The notes: generated from the letters alone by a model not told the origin. Shown: positions 8,473 to 18,080, counted from the first letter of the stretch. The stretch: DNA of 64,000 nt from Micrococcus porci (GCF_020097155.1 NZ_CP083691.1:248001-312000); one strand, 5' to 3'. Program-made: numbers and translations.

Positions 8473-9990
8473 TCAGGCCTCCGGCTTGAGGAGCGGGAAG
8501 AGGATGGTCTCGCGGATGCCGGCGTCGGTGAACAGCATGACCAGGCGGTCGATGCCCAGGCCGATGCCGCCCATGGGCGGGGCGCCGTACTCGAGGGCGC
8601 GGAGGAAGTCCTCGTCCAGCTGCATGGCCTCGTCGTCGCCGTCGGCGGCCTTCAGGGACTGCTCGGTGAGGCGCTCGCGCTGGATCACGGGGTCGATCAG
8701 CTCGGAGAACGCGGTGCCGCGCTCCATGCCGCCGATGATCAGGTCCCAGGCCTCGATCACGCGGTCGTCGTCGCGGTTCGGGCGGGCCAGGGGCTGGGCG
8801 GCCGGCGGGTAGTCGTACACGAAGGTCGGGTTCATCAGGGTGGGCTCGACGATCTCGCCGAACAGCTCGATGACCAGCTTCTGGGCGTCCCACTTCGGAT
8901 CCACCTTGACGTCGTGCTCCGCGGCGATGGCGCGCAGGGTCTCGGCGTCGGTGTCCGGGGTGACCTCGCGGCCCACGGCCTCGGACAGGCCCGGGTACAC
9001 GGAGACCCAGGCCCACTCGCCGTCGAGGTCGATGACGCCCCGGGAGGTCTCGATCCGACGGCCCGCGCCGATCGCGTCCGCGGCGTTGAGGATGATCTCC
9101 TTGATGCGGTCGGCCATGACGTGCATGTCCGCCCATGCCTCGTAGGACTCGAGGGTGGTGAACTCGGGCGAGTGCGTGGAGTCCACGCCCTCGTTGCGGA
9201 ACACGCGGCCGAGCTCGTAGACGCGCTCGATGCCGCCCACGACGGCGCGCTTGAGGTACAGCTCGGTGGCGATGCGCAGGGTCATGTCCTGGTCGAACGC
9301 GTTGAGGTGCGTCTCGAACGGGCGGGCCTGGGCGCCGCCGTGGACCAGCTGCAGGATGGGGGTCTCGACCTCCACGTAGCCGTGGGACTCGAGGGTGCGG
9401 CGCACGGCGGAGGTGATCTTGGCGCGCTTGTAGACCATCTCGCGCGCCTCGTCGCGGACGATCAGGTCCGTGTAGCGCTGGCGGACGCGGGTCTCCTCGT
9501 TGAGGTCCGCGTGGAGCACGGGCAGCGGGCGCAGGGCCTTGGAGGCCATCTCCCAGGCGGCGGCCTGGATGGAGAGCTCACCGCGGCGGGAGACGATCAC
9601 GCGGCCGGTCACGGAGAGGAAGTCGCCGAGGTCCACGGACTTCTTCCACTCGCCCAGGGACTCCTCGCCGACCTCGGCCAGGGACACCATGACCTGCAGG
9701 CGCACGGCCTCACCGGCGGCGCCCGACTCCTGGAGGGTGGCGAAGCAGAGCTTGCCGGTGTTGCGCAGGAACACGACGCGGCCGGTCACGGAGACCTCGG
9801 GGCCCTCCTCCCAGCCGGCCTCGTGCTTGCCGTCGAACTTTGCGCGGACCGCGGCCAGGGAGTGCGTGCGGGGCACCTGCACGGGGTAGGCCTGGCGGCC
9901 GGAGGTCAGCAGCTGCTCGCGCTTGGCGGCGCGCACGGCCTGCTGGTCGTGGTGGTCGACGGCGGCGGGGGCGGGGTTCTCGGGGGTCAC
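8473..9990 (-). CDS. lysS: Lysyl-tRNA synthetase, class II
   Basis: 505 aa. Charges tRNA-Lys. It has the N-terminal OB-fold anticodon-binding domain (VTGRVVFLRNTGKL), motif 2 around ELGRVFRNEGVDSTHSPEFT, and motif 3 GIGLGIDRLVML near the C-terminus. It starts with GTG at 9990, preceded by a TAGACT box 8 nt upstream, so it is probably translated from a leaderless mRNA. It heads a two-gene unit with the small membrane protein at 8240-8470. Confidence 0.97.
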   Translation of the reverse strand: MTPENPAPAAVDHHDQQAVRAAKREQLLTSGRQAYPVQVPRTHSLAAVRAKFDGKHEAGWEEGPEVSVTGRVVFLRNTGKLCFATLQESGAAGEAVRLQVMVSLAEVGEESLGEWKKSVDLGDFLSVTGRVIVSRRGELSIQAAAWEMASKALRPLPVLHADLNEETRVRQRYTDLIVRDEAREMVYKRAKITSAVRRTLESHGYVEVETPILQLVHGGAQARPFETHLNAFDQDMTLRIATELYLKRAVVGGIERVYELGRVFRNEGVDSTHSPEFTTLESYEAWADMHVMADRIKEIILNAADAIGAGRRIETSRGVIDLDGEWAWVSVYPGLSEAVGREVTPDTDAETLRAIAAEHDVKVDPKWDAQKLVIELFGEIVEPTLMNPTFVYDYPPAAQPLARPNRDDDRVIEAWDLIIGGMERGTAFSELIDPVIQRERLTEQSLKAADGDDEAMQLDEDFLRALEYGAPPMGGIGLGIDRLVMLFTDAGIRETILFPLLKPEA

Positions 9991-9998
9991 GGTCCCCC

Positions 9999-10004
9999 AG
10001 TCTA
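9999..10004 (-). promoter_or_regulatory. -10 box of lysS, leaderless type
   Basis: TAGACT on the minus strand, 8 nt before the GTG start at 9990. Confidence 0.45.
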
Positions 10005-10011
10005 CCGAGGG

Positions 10012-11001
10012 TCAGCCGCGCGCCTCGGGGTTGACGAGGGCGGGCGCCTCGCCGTCCGTCGCCATGCCGATCGCGTTGCGGGCGGTGAGCTCGGCCATCG
10101 CCGCGCGGGCGTCGCGCGTGGCGGAGCCGAGGTGGGGCAGGAGCATCACGTTGGGCAGCTCGGCGAGGCCCTCGGCCATCGCGGGCTCGTCCTCGTAGAC
10201 GTCGAAGCCCGCGCCGAAGAGCCGCCCCTCGCGCAGCGCCGTCACGAGCGCGGCCTCGTCCACCACGGGGCCGCGGGCCGTGTTGACGAGCACGGCGTCG
10301 TCCTTCATCCGCGCGATCACGTCCTCGTCCACGAGGTGGCGCGTGTCCTCCGTGAGGGGGACGTGGAGGGAGAGGACGTCCGCGGTCTCCACGAGCTCCT
10401 CCCAGCGCACCTGGCGGACGCGGCCGGCCAGGTCGCCGAGCTCCTCGGCCGGGACCTCGCGGTGCGCGGGCGGGCGCGGCGCGAAGACGACCTCCATGCC
10501 GAACGCCAGCGCGCGCTCGGCCACCGCCCTGCCGATCCGGCCGAAGCCGGCCAGGCCCAGCGTCGCGCCGACGACGTCCTTGCCCACCAGCATGTCGGCC
10601 CGCCAGCCCTCGAACCGGCCCTCGCGCATCATCCGCTCCCCCTCCACGGCGCGGCGGGTCACGCCGAGGATGAGGAGGAGGGCGATGTCCGCCGTCGCGG
10701 CGGTGAGCACGTCCGGGGTGTTGCCCACCAGGATCCCGTGCTCCGTGGCCGCGGGGACGTCCACGTTGTCGAAGCCCACGGCGTAGTTGGCGATGCCCTT
10801 GACGCGGGCACGGGCGAGCAGGTCCGCGTCGTAGCGCTGGTCCAGGGCGCCCACCACGACGTCGTACTCGCCCGAGGCGCACAGGTCGGCGAGCGCCGCG
10901 TTCCCGCCGACGTCGCCGCCGCGCACCACCTCGCCGGCCTCGCGGAGCATGCCCAGGCCAGGCTCGGGCAGGTCGGCCATCAGCAGGAATCGGGGGGACA
11001 T
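10012..11001 (-). CDS. D-2-hydroxyacid dehydrogenase (glyoxylate/hydroxypyruvate reductase type)
   Basis: 329 aa NAD(P)-dependent D-isomer-specific dehydrogenase. The Rossmann motif GLAGFGRIGRAV lies near residue 150, followed by the R (NTARGPVV), E (EDEP) and H (LPHLGSAT) catalytic positions of this family. The NARTTADIALLL-type helix (here DVLTAATADIALLLIL) fits the GyaR/glyoxylate reductase branch. Exact substrate cannot be told from the sequence. It is transcribed away from the drug-exporter operon at 11129. Confidence 0.85.
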   Translation of the reverse strand: MSPRFLLMADLPEPGLGMLREAGEVVRGGDVGGNAALADLCASGEYDVVVGALDQRYDADLLARARVKGIANYAVGFDNVDVPAATEHGILVGNTPDVLTAATADIALLLILGVTRRAVEGERMMREGRFEGWRADMLVGKDVVGATLGLAGFGRIGRAVAERALAFGMEVVFAPRPPAHREVPAEELGDLAGRVRQVRWEELVETADVLSLHVPLTEDTRHLVDEDVIARMKDDAVLVNTARGPVVDEAALVTALREGRLFGAGFDVYEDEPAMAEGLAELPNVMLLPHLGSATRDARAAMAELTARNAIGMATDGEAPALVNPEARG

Positions 11002-11077
11002 GGCAGCTCGCTCTCGTGGGGGCCGGGAGGTGACCAGGCTAACGGCGCGCGGGGACGACGGGGAGGGCCCTTGGGCT

Positions 11078-11083
11078 TATAGT
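11078..11083 (+). promoter_or_regulatory. -10 box of the exporter/MarR operon
   Basis: TATAGT, one mismatch from consensus, immediately overlaps the first palindrome at 11083-11096. Transcription would start near 11090, giving a leader of about 39 nt that includes a GAAGGA ribosome site. Confidence 0.5.
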
Positions 11084-11113
11084 TGACGAAAATCAATCAT
11101 TGACGTGTGTCAA
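11083..11113. promoter_or_regulatory. Two tandem MarR-type operators
   Basis: Two 14-bp palindromes, TTGACGAAAATCAA (11083-11096) and TTGACGTGTGTCAA (11100-11113), lie 17 bp apart centre to centre, between the -10 box and the exporter start codon. The second is a perfect TTGAC-N4-GTCAA inverted repeat. Their position over the transcription start and leader implies repression by the MarR protein encoded at the end of the same operon. Confidence 0.7.
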
Positions 11114-11128
11114 TCACCGAAGGACCCC

Positions 11129-13057
11129 ATGAGCACCACCACCGCCCCGCCCGCGACGGCCGGCCCGGCCGCCGTCGGGAACTCCCCCGCCGTCCCCTCA
11201 CTGGAGAGGGCCGCCGACGACGCCGCCCGCCACCGCACCGTGCTGCGCGCCCTCACGGGCCTGCTGCTCGGCATGTTCGTCTCGATGATCGCCAACACGG
11301 TGGTCTCCACCTCCATGCCGGTGATCATCAGCGACATCGGCGGTGACCAGACCGCCTACACCTGGGTGATCACCGCGGCCCTGCTGGCCACCGCGATCGC
11401 CACCCCCATCTGGGGCAAGCTGGCCGACCTCGTGGACCGCAAGGTCCTCTTCCAGGTGGCCCTGGTGCTCTTCGTGGCCGCCTCCGCGGCCGCCGGCTTC
11501 ACCACCGACCCGACCTTCCTGATCGTCTGCCGCGTGATCCAGGGCCTGGGCGGCGGCGGCCTGGCCGCGCTCAGCCAGGTCATCATGGCGGACATCATCA
11601 GCCCCCGCGAGCGGGGCCGCTACGCGGGCCTGTTCGGCGCCGTCATGGCCGTGGCCACCGTGGGCGGCCCGCTCGCCGGCGGCATCATCACCGACCTCTG
11701 GGGCTGGCGCTGGAACTTCTTCGTGTCCCTGCCGTTCGCGCTCGTGGCGCTGGTGATGGTGCAGCGCACCCTGCACCTGCCCGCGCGCGAGTCCCGCAAG
11801 GTCTCCATCGACTACCTCGGCATCGTGCTGCTCTCCACCGCCACCGCACTGCTGCTGATCTGGGTGACCAACGCCGGCCACCAGTTCGACTGGGCCAGCG
11901 CCACCACCGCCTGGATGCTCGGCGGCGCCGCACTGGCCGCCGTGCTGTTCGTCGTCGTCGAGCTCACGGTGGCCGAGCCCCTGATCCCGCTGACCCTGTT
12001 CCGAGACCGCACCTTCACCCTGGGCACGATCGCGTCGATCGCCACCGGCCTGGCCATGTTCGGCGCGTCCGTCTACCTGTCCCAGTACATGCAGCTCGCC
12101 CGCGGCGCGACCCCGACCCAGGCCGGCCTCATGACCATCCCGATGATCGTCGGCCTGCTCGTGTCCTCCACGGTGATCGGCGGCGTCATCACCCGCACCG
12201 GCGTGTGGAAGCGCTGGCTCGTGATCGGCGCCGTCCTGCTGATCGCCGGCGCCGCGATGCTCGGCACCCTGCACTACGACACCTCGTTCTGGCTGGTGTC
12301 CCTCTACATGTTCCTGCTCGGCGCCGGCGTCGGCATGACCATGCAGAACCTCGTGCTCGTGGTGCAGAACACCACGGACCCGCGCCAGATGGGCGTCGCC
12401 AGCTCCGGCGTGACCTTCTTCCGCTCCCTCGGCGGCACGATCGGCGTCGCCGTGATGGGCGCCGTGGTGGCCAACGTGGTCCCGGACCAGGTGGAGCAGC
12501 GCAGGACGGACATCGGCGCGGCCCTGGCGTCCCTCGGCCCGGCGGGCGCGGAGTGGGCCCAGCGCCTGCAGTCCGGCTCGCTGCCGCGCGTCGCGGAGAT
12601 GCCGGACGCCCTGCGCGTGATCTTCGAGGACGTCTATGCCACGGGCATCTCCCAGGCGTTCCTGGTGGGCGTGCCGCTGGCCGTGGTCGCCCTGGCGGCC
12701 ATCCTGTTCCTGCCGAACATCCCGCTGGGCCACATGACCACCACGGAGCGGATCGACGCCGAGCGCGCCGACCTCGCCACCGTCAGCGTGCCGCAGGCCA
12801 TGCAGACCCTGCCCGCCACCGGCTCGACGCCCGTGGTCGCCCAGGCCCAGGTGCAGGAGGCCGCCCCGGCTTCGACGACGACGACGCCGGCCCCCGCCGC
12901 TCGTGCCCTGCGTGTCCCCGCCGGGCTGCGCGAGCGCCGCATCGCCCCCGCGGGCACCGGGCGCTCCACCGCGTGGCGGGCCACGGCCAGCGCCCTGGCC
13001 GCCGGCGCCGCGGCCGCGGCGTTCGTCCCGCTGCTGCGCCGCTCCCGCCGTGGCTGA
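11129..13057 (+). CDS. MFS multidrug exporter, DHA2 (EmrB/QacA) family
   Basis: 642 aa. Proton-driven drug efflux pump with about 14 membrane helices (first near residues 46-66), a conserved motif A variant after helix 2 (GKLADLVDRKVLF) and motif C-like VGGPLAGG. The C-terminal 110 residues form an unusual Ala/Pro/Thr-rich extension that ends in a hydrophobic segment and LLRRSRRG. The start at 11129 follows GAAGGA; an upstream in-frame ATG at 11105 lies inside the operator and is unlikely. Its stop overlaps the MarR start by 8 nt. Drug specificity is unknown. Confidence 0.92.
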   Translation: MSTTTAPPATAGPAAVGNSPAVPSLERAADDAARHRTVLRALTGLLLGMFVSMIANTVVSTSMPVIISDIGGDQTAYTWVITAALLATAIATPIWGKLADLVDRKVLFQVALVLFVAASAAAGFTTDPTFLIVCRVIQGLGGGGLAALSQVIMADIISPRERGRYAGLFGAVMAVATVGGPLAGGIITDLWGWRWNFFVSLPFALVALVMVQRTLHLPARESRKVSIDYLGIVLLSTATALLLIWVTNAGHQFDWASATTAWMLGGAALAAVLFVVVELTVAEPLIPLTLFRDRTFTLGTIASIATGLAMFGASVYLSQYMQLARGATPTQAGLMTIPMIVGLLVSSTVIGGVITRTGVWKRWLVIGAVLLIAGAAMLGTLHYDTSFWLVSLYMFLLGAGVGMTMQNLVLVVQNTTDPRQMGVASSGVTFFRSLGGTIGVAVMGAVVANVVPDQVEQRRTDIGAALASLGPAGAEWAQRLQSGSLPRVAEMPDALRVIFEDVYATGISQAFLVGVPLAVVALAAILFLPNIPLGHMTTTERIDAERADLATVSVPQAMQTLPATGSTPVVAQAQVQEAAPASTTTTPAPAARALRVPAGLRERRIAPAGTGRSTAWRATASALAAGAAAAAFVPLLRRSRRG

Positions 13058-13580
13058 CCCGGCCGACCACGGGTCGGACGGCCGCGGGACCGGGGCCGAT
13101 GCATTCGCGCCGGAGGCGTTCGACGCCGCCGTGCGCGAGCTGGAGGGCTCGTTCAACCGGCTGGTCCGCCAGTACCGGGCCACGCTGGCCCGGCAGGCCG
13201 AGGCGGTCCACCCCGGTCTGCCCCTGGGTGCCATGAAGGCGTTCGTGGCGATCTGCCACCGCGGCCCGCTCACGCCCTCGGACCTGGCCGAGCACTTGAT
13301 GCTGGACCGGACGCAGATCTCCCGGGTGCTCAAGGACCTGGAGGGGGACGGGCTCATCCATCGCGAGCCCGACCCCCGGGACCGCCGCTCCGCCCTGCTC
13401 ACGGCCACCGACGAGGCCCGGGCCCGGCTCGACGCCGTCCGCCAGGGCCCGGCGGGGGGCGGCACCCGCGCCCGCCTGCAGCGCTGGGACCTCGAGGACG
13501 TGCGCGCCCTCAGCGCCCTGCTGCGCCGGTTCGTGGACGAGCGGGAGGACCCCGCCGCCGACGACGCCTGCCGCCCCTGA
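13050..13580 (+). CDS. MarR-family transcriptional regulator
   Basis: 176 aa winged-helix regulator. The recognition region LTPSDLAEHLMLDRTQISRVLKDLEGDGLI and the wing DPRDRRSALLTAT are typical of MarR. It starts with GTG at 13050, inside the exporter gene (GTGGCTGA overlap), so its translation is coupled to the pump. It most likely represses the operon by binding the two palindromes at 11083-11113 and is released by a pump substrate; this is inferred from the layout. Confidence 0.9.
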   Translation: MADPADHGSDGRGTGADAFAPEAFDAAVRELEGSFNRLVRQYRATLARQAEAVHPGLPLGAMKAFVAICHRGPLTPSDLAEHLMLDRTQISRVLKDLEGDGLIHREPDPRDRRSALLTATDEARARLDAVRQGPAGGGTRARLQRWDLEDVRALSALLRRFVDEREDPAADDACRP

Positions 13581-13643
13581 ACGGGGCGTGTCGGCATCGT
13601 CGTCAGGAGCGGCGTCGTCGTGGCCTCGCCGGACCGGCCGGGC

Positions 13644-15668
13644 TCACCAGATGGTGACGCGCTCCTCCGGGGCCAGCCACATGGGGTCGCCCTCGCGCGT
13701 GCCGTAGGCGGTGTGGAAGGCGTCCAGGTTCTTCACCACCTGGTTGCAGCGGAACTGGTTGGGCGAGTGCGGGTCGGAGGCGATGCGGGTGACCATGGTC
13801 TCCGGGCGGGTCAGCTGCCGCCACACGGCGGCCCAGGCCTGGAAGAACTCGCGGTCGCCGGAGGACTCGTCCTCGGTGGAGCCGTCCTGCTCCTCCCGCC
13901 AGATCTCCAGGGCCTGGTGGGCGATGCCCAGGCCGCCGAGGTCGCCGATGTTCTCCCCGAGGGTGAACTCGCCGTTGACCTGCCGGTCCGGGGCCTCCGC
14001 CGGGGACAGCGCCGAGTACTGCGCCACGAGGCGGCCGGTGCGCTCGGCGAAGGCCTCGCGGTCCTGCTCCGTCCACCAGTCGTGGAGGCGGCCGGAGCCG
14101 TCGTAGCGGGAGCCCTGGTCGTCGAAGCCGTGGCCGATCTCGTGGCCGATCACGGCGCCGATCCCGCCCAGGTTCGCGGCCATGGAGCGCTCCGGGTCGA
14201 AGAACGGGGGCTGCAGCAGGGCCGCGGGGAAGACGATCGCGTTCTCCAGCGGCGTGTAGTAGGCGTTCACGGTCTGCGGGGTCATGTGCCACTCGCGGGG
14301 GTCCGGGCCCGTCTCGATCTTCGCGAGGTCCCGGTCCCACTCGAAGCGGTCCACGGCGCGGGCGCAGCCCACGAGGTCGCCGGGGGTCAGCTCCAGTGCC
14401 GAGTAGTCCCGCCAGGTCTCCGGGAAGCCGACCATCGGACGGAACATGGCGAGCTTCTCCAGCGCGCTCTGCCGGGTCTGCTCGCCCATCCAGTCCAGGG
14501 CGTCGATGGAACGGCGGTAGGCCTCCAGGAGCAGGCCCACGAGCTGGTCCATGGCGGCCACGTGGCCCTCCGGGAAGTGCCGGGCCACGTAGAGCCGGCC
14601 CACGTCCTCCCCCACGCCCCCGTTGACGAACGCGACGGCGCGCTTCCAGCGCGGGCGCACCTCCTGCGTGCCGGCCAGGCGGCGGCCGTAGAAGGAGAAG
14701 TTCTCCTGCACGAACGCGTCCGGCAGGAACCCGGCCCGCGAGCGCAGCACCTGCAGCGTCAGCCAGGCCTTCCAGTCCGCGAGGTCCGCGGCGTCCGGGC
14801 CCTCCAGCAGCGCCTGGACGCCGGTGAGGAAGTCCGGCTGCCACACCACGACCTCGTCCGCGCGGGCGTCGGCGGCGCCGATCCCCTCGAGCCAGCCCGG
14901 GGCCAGGGGCAGCAGCTCCAGGAGCTGATCGCGGGTGAGCAGGTTGTAGCGGGCCACGGCGTCCCGGGAGCGGACCACGTCCCAGTGGTGCGCGGCGATG
15001 CGCTTCTCCAGGGCCACCACGCGCTCGCCCAGGGCGGCCGCGCCGGCCTCGTCCCCGCCGACGCCGGCCAGCGCGAACAACCGACCCACGTGCTCGGTGT
15101 ACTGCGCGAGGATCTCCGCGTAGGCCTCCTCGCGGTAGTAGGACTCGTCCGGCAGGCCCAGGCCCGACTGGATCAGGTGCAGGAGCATGCGCTCGGGGTC
15201 GCCGGCGTCGTTGAGGGCGCCCGTGCCGATCAGGCCGGACACGCCCTCGCGCTGCAGCCGACCCGAGAGGGCCAGCAGCTCCGCCGGGGAGGCGACGGCG
15301 TCCACCGCCTCCAGGTCCGCGGCCAGCGGCAGGATCCCGGCGGCCTCCACGGCCTCCTCGTCCATGAACGCGGACCACAGCACGGCGATCCGCTCGCGCG
15401 CGGCACGCTCGGCGGCGGCGGGGTCCTGCGAGGCCTCGTCCTGGGCGGGGGCCTCGACCTCGGGGGCCGGCGCGGCCATGGCGGCGTCGCGGGCGGCGTC
15501 CTCGGCGATCCGGCGCACGGCCAGCTCGGCCGCGTCCCGCAGCTCGAGGAACGCGCCGTAGGCGCCCTGGTCCGCGGGGATCTCGTGGGTGTCCAGCCAC
15601 CCGGCGTTGACGTGGCGGTACAGGTCCTCGCGCGGCGACGGGACGCGGGGCTCGGCGGTGGCGGTCAT
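13644..15668 (-). CDS. M13-family zinc metallopeptidase (PepO/neprilysin type)
   Basis: 674 aa, the full length expected for M13 peptidases. The zinc site HEIGH (near residue 508, followed by GFDDQGS), the third ligand in ENIGDLGG (near 570) and the substrate motif NAYY are all present. The N-terminal peptidase_M13_N domain spans about residues 30-430. No signal peptide or transmembrane anchor is seen, so unlike animal neprilysins it should act in the cytoplasm or be released by other means. The ATG at 15668 follows AGGAGGA. Confidence 0.93.
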   Translation of the reverse strand: MTATAEPRVPSPREDLYRHVNAGWLDTHEIPADQGAYGAFLELRDAAELAVRRIAEDAARDAAMAAPAPEVEAPAQDEASQDPAAAERAARERIAVLWSAFMDEEAVEAAGILPLAADLEAVDAVASPAELLALSGRLQREGVSGLIGTGALNDAGDPERMLLHLIQSGLGLPDESYYREEAYAEILAQYTEHVGRLFALAGVGGDEAGAAALGERVVALEKRIAAHHWDVVRSRDAVARYNLLTRDQLLELLPLAPGWLEGIGAADARADEVVVWQPDFLTGVQALLEGPDAADLADWKAWLTLQVLRSRAGFLPDAFVQENFSFYGRRLAGTQEVRPRWKRAVAFVNGGVGEDVGRLYVARHFPEGHVAAMDQLVGLLLEAYRRSIDALDWMGEQTRQSALEKLAMFRPMVGFPETWRDYSALELTPGDLVGCARAVDRFEWDRDLAKIETGPDPREWHMTPQTVNAYYTPLENAIVFPAALLQPPFFDPERSMAANLGGIGAVIGHEIGHGFDDQGSRYDGSGRLHDWWTEQDREAFAERTGRLVAQYSALSPAEAPDRQVNGEFTLGENIGDLGGLGIAHQALEIWREEQDGSTEDESSGDREFFQAWAAVWRQLTRPETMVTRIASDPHSPNQFRCNQVVKNLDAFHTAYGTREGDPMWLAPEERVTIW

Positions 15669-15731
15669 GGCGGATCCTCCTGGACGTGGGGGTGGGACGG
15701 TCTCGCACGGCACTCTAGCCGTGACACCGGA

Positions 15732-15778
15732 CACGACGACGGGCACGCACCCTGGTCGGGTGTGTGCCCGTGGTCGTG
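15732..15778 (-). terminator. Terminator after the SRPBCC gene
   Basis: Two 21-nt arms (15732-15752 and 15758-15778) pair with one mismatch and one G-T pair around a 5-nt loop. It lies 38 nt after the stop of the 15817 gene and upstream of the M13 peptidase. Confidence 0.7.
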
Positions 15779-15816
15779 GGGACGGGCGAGCCGGGGGCCG
15801 CCGTCGGGAGGCGGGG

Positions 15817-16299
15817 TCAGCCGACCTCGGAGGCGAGCTTCGCGAGCGACTCCTCCATCTGCTCCTCGGAGACCATCGGGAAGAGGTTCTTCGCCAGCAG
15901 CTCCGGGTCGGTCACGTCGGTCCAGTCGTAGGTGAGGGACACGTCCGTGCTGCCGGAGCCGTTGTCCTCGAGCCGGTAGACCCACTGCCAGCCCTTGGGC
16001 TCGGTGCCGGCGGGGGCGGTCTTCCAGCCGACAAGCTTGTTCGGGTCGTAGGCGACCACGTGGTTGTCGGTCTGGTAGTCGCCCCCCATGTGCTCCGCGT
16101 GCATGTTCATGGTGAACACATCGCCGACCTTCTGGATGCGCTGGGTCTTGTCGTCCGACTGCACCATGCCCGAGCCGTCGAACTTCGCGTGGTTCGCGGG
16201 CAGGGTCAGGAAGTCGAACACGTCCTTGGCGGACGCGTCGATGGTCCGGGTGACGGTCTGCTGGGTCTCACCGTGGGCGGTCTTGTTCATCTCGGTCAT
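15817..16299 (-). CDS. SRPBCC-family (START/polyketide-cyclase-like) protein
   Basis: 160 aa helix-grip fold: an N-terminal strand with VTRTIDASAKDVFDFLTLPANHAKFDGSG, central strands and a long C-terminal helix (EEQMEESLAKLASEV). This family binds hydrophobic ligands or acts as AHSA1-like chaperones; the ligand cannot be told here. Monocistronic: leaderless-type promoter box upstream and hairpin terminator downstream. Confidence 0.85.
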   Translation of the reverse strand: MTEMNKTAHGETQQTVTRTIDASAKDVFDFLTLPANHAKFDGSGMVQSDDKTQRIQKVGDVFTMNMHAEHMGGDYQTDNHVVAYDPNKLVGWKTAPAGTEPKGWQWVYRLEDNGSGSTDVSLTYDWTDVTDPELLAKNLFPMVSEEQMEESLAKLASEVG

Positions 16300-16305
16300 G
16301 GGATC

Positions 16306-16311
16306 AACCTA
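16306..16311 (-). promoter_or_regulatory. -10 box of the SRPBCC gene, leaderless type
   Basis: TAGGTT on the minus strand, exactly 6 nt before the ATG at 16299. Confidence 0.5.
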
Positions 16312-16346
16312 GGCACGGGGCCGGGGCGGCCGACAAGGTCTGAGGC

Positions 16347-17036
16347 TCAGTCCGGCACGTTGCGGCCACGCCGGAACGCGGACACGCTGCGGTGGCCGGC
16401 CACGCTGAACCGCCACGGGAAGCGCACGGAGCCGCCCTCCCCCGAGACGCCGACGCGCGGGCCCGTCACGACCTCGATCGGCGGCTCGGCCGGATCGCGG
16501 GACGCGGGCGGGGCCAGGAGGAAGCGGGCGGGTGCGGCGAGGCGGGCCGGGGTGCCGCCGTCGTCGGCCACCTCCGGCGGCGCGGCGACGATCTCCACGG
16601 GCACGTGGCCCATCTGCAGGGTGATGCCGAGGCCCTGGCCGAGGTTGCCCGGCCCGGAGAGCAGCTTGAGGCCGGTGTCCCGGCCACGGCGGGCCACCGC
16701 GAGGTCCCCTCCCGCGAGCACCTCGGCCGCACGCAGCAGCACACCGCCGGCCTCCCCCTCGGGGTGGCCCACCAGGTTCAGGCAGCGGTGGATGCCGTAG
16801 TTCAGGTACACGTACGTGCGACGCGGCGGCCCGAACAGCGCGGCATTGCGCTCGGTGCGACCGCGGAACGAGTGGGCGCCGGGGTCCGCACCCGCGTTCC
16901 CGTACGCCTCGGTCTCGGTCAGCCGCACGGTGACGGCGCCGTCCGGGGCGACGACGGTCAGCCGGCACCCCAGCAGCGTCGCGGCGAGCGCGGGCGTGGG
17001 GCCGTCGAAGGCGGCGGCGAGACGCTCCGGGGTCAC
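16347..17036 (-). CDS. 3-methyladenine DNA glycosylase (AAG/MPG family)
   Basis: 229 aa. Excises alkylated purines. Family motifs are [32 protein letters not shown], with the catalytic Glu in [19 protein letters not shown], and [16 protein letters not shown]. It starts with GTG at 17036, overlapping the panC stop by 4 nt (GTGA), so the two are translationally coupled although their functions are unrelated. Length is normal for the bacterial family. Confidence 0.93.
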   Translation of the reverse strand: MTPERLAAAFDGPTPALAATLLGCRLTVVAPDGAVTVRLTETEAYGNAGADPGAHSFRGRTERNAALFGPPRRTYVYLNYGIHRCLNLVGHPEGEAGGVLLRAAEVLAGGDLAVARRGRDTGLKLLSGPGNLGQGLGITLQMGHVPVEIVAAPPEVADDGGTPARLAAPARFLLAPPASRDPAEPPIEVVTGPRVGVSGEGGSVRFPWRFSVAGHRSVSAFRRGRNVPD

Positions 17037-18046
17037 GGCAGCGGCCCCGCGGCGGGCAGCACCATGTTGTCGATCAACCGGACGGGCGGCACGTGCGCGG
17101 CCACGAGGGCGAGGGCCTCGCGGCGCAGCGGCTGGCACAGCAGCTCCGGGCCGAGCTCCTCGAGGGTCTCGCGGTCCACCACCACGAGGTGGTCGAGGGT
17201 GACGCCGGGCTCGTCGGACACCATCTGGCGGGCCGCCCGCACGTCGATCGGCTCGCCGGCCTCGGCGGCGTCCACGAGGGCGCGCAGCGCGCGGGAGAGC
17301 ACCAGGGCGTGCTCCAGGCCGTCGGCGTCCAGGCGGGTGTTGCGGCTGGACAGGGCCAGGCCCTCGGGCGAGCGGACGATCGGCACCGCACGCACCTCCA
17401 CGTCCACGTCCAGGTCGTGGGCCAGGCGGCGCAGGATGGCCAGCTGCTGGGCGTCCTTCTGGCCGAAGTAGCTGCGCAGTGCGGGCACCGCCGGGCGCAC
17501 GATGTTCCACAGCTTGGCCACCACGGTGACCACGCCGTCGAAGTGCCCCGGCCGGGAGACGCCCTCCAGGACCTCGCCCATGCGGCCGGCGGACACCGTG
17601 ACGATCGGCGCGTCCGGGTAGCCCGGGTACATCTCCTGCACGTCCGGGGCGAACACCAGGTCCGCGCCGGCCGCGCCCAGCAGGTCCAGGTCCGCCTCCA
17701 GGGTCCGCGGGTAGTTCTCCAGGTCGGCCGGGTCCCCGAACTGCAGGGGGTTCACGAAGATCGAGGCGACCACCACGTCGTTCTCCGCGCGGGCCTGCCG
17801 GATCAGGGCGGCGTGCCCGCCGTGCAGGGCCCCCATGGTCGGGACCATCCCCACGACGACGGGCGCCCCGCCGCGCTCCTGCCCCGCGGCGGCGGTCAGC
17901 TCGCGCAAGGCGGCCCGGGCCTCGGCGACGGTGCGGGCCAGGCGGGGGCGCCGGGCGCCGTCGGCCACGGGGAGGGCGTCCTCCAGGGTGAGGCCGGTGC
18001 CGGCGGGGACGGGGCGCCGGTCGGGGGTGCGGTCGAGAGGGGTCAC
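17033..18046 (-). CDS. panC: Pantothenate synthetase
   Basis: 337 aa. Joins pantoate and beta-alanine with ATP to make pantothenate. Shows [16 protein letters not shown] with the HxGH nucleotide motif, FVNPLQFG, and [10 protein letters not shown]. An N-terminal extension of about 35 residues precedes the core, so an internal start is possible, but the GTG at 18046 has a TAGACT box 6 nt upstream. In many relatives panC directly follows the DUF2520 gene; here that gene is 4.5 kb away. Confidence 0.95.
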   Translation of the reverse strand: MTPLDRTPDRRPVPAGTGLTLEDALPVADGARRPRLARTVAEARAALRELTAAAGQERGGAPVVVGMVPTMGALHGGHAALIRQARAENDVVVASIFVNPLQFGDPADLENYPRTLEADLDLLGAAGADLVFAPDVQEMYPGYPDAPIVTVSAGRMGEVLEGVSRPGHFDGVVTVVAKLWNIVRPAVPALRSYFGQKDAQQLAILRRLAHDLDVDVEVRAVPIVRSPEGLALSSRNTRLDADGLEHALVLSRALRALVDAAEAGEPIDVRAARQMVSDEPGVTLDHLVVVDRETLEELGPELLCQPLRREALALVAAHVPPVRLIDNMVLPAAGPLP

Positions 18047-18052
18047 GGGGCG

Positions 18053-18058
18053 AGTCTA
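18053..18058 (-). promoter_or_regulatory. -10 box of panC, leaderless type
   Basis: TAGACT on the minus strand, 6 nt before the GTG start at 18046. Confidence 0.5.
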
Positions 18059-18080
18059 GGCAGTGCCCCGGACACGACGA

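Noticed and set aside
5378..8812. Very long plus-strand open frame opposite clpC and lysS
   Set aside because: Its translation is a Leu/Gly/Ala/His/Asp blur with no domain, while the minus strand encodes a motif-perfect ClpC. It is a GC-driven shadow.
11100..11105. TTGACG as the -35 of the exporter promoter
   Set aside because: The matching -10 would fall at or beyond the start codon. The TATAGT at 11078 with the palindromes as operators explains the site better.
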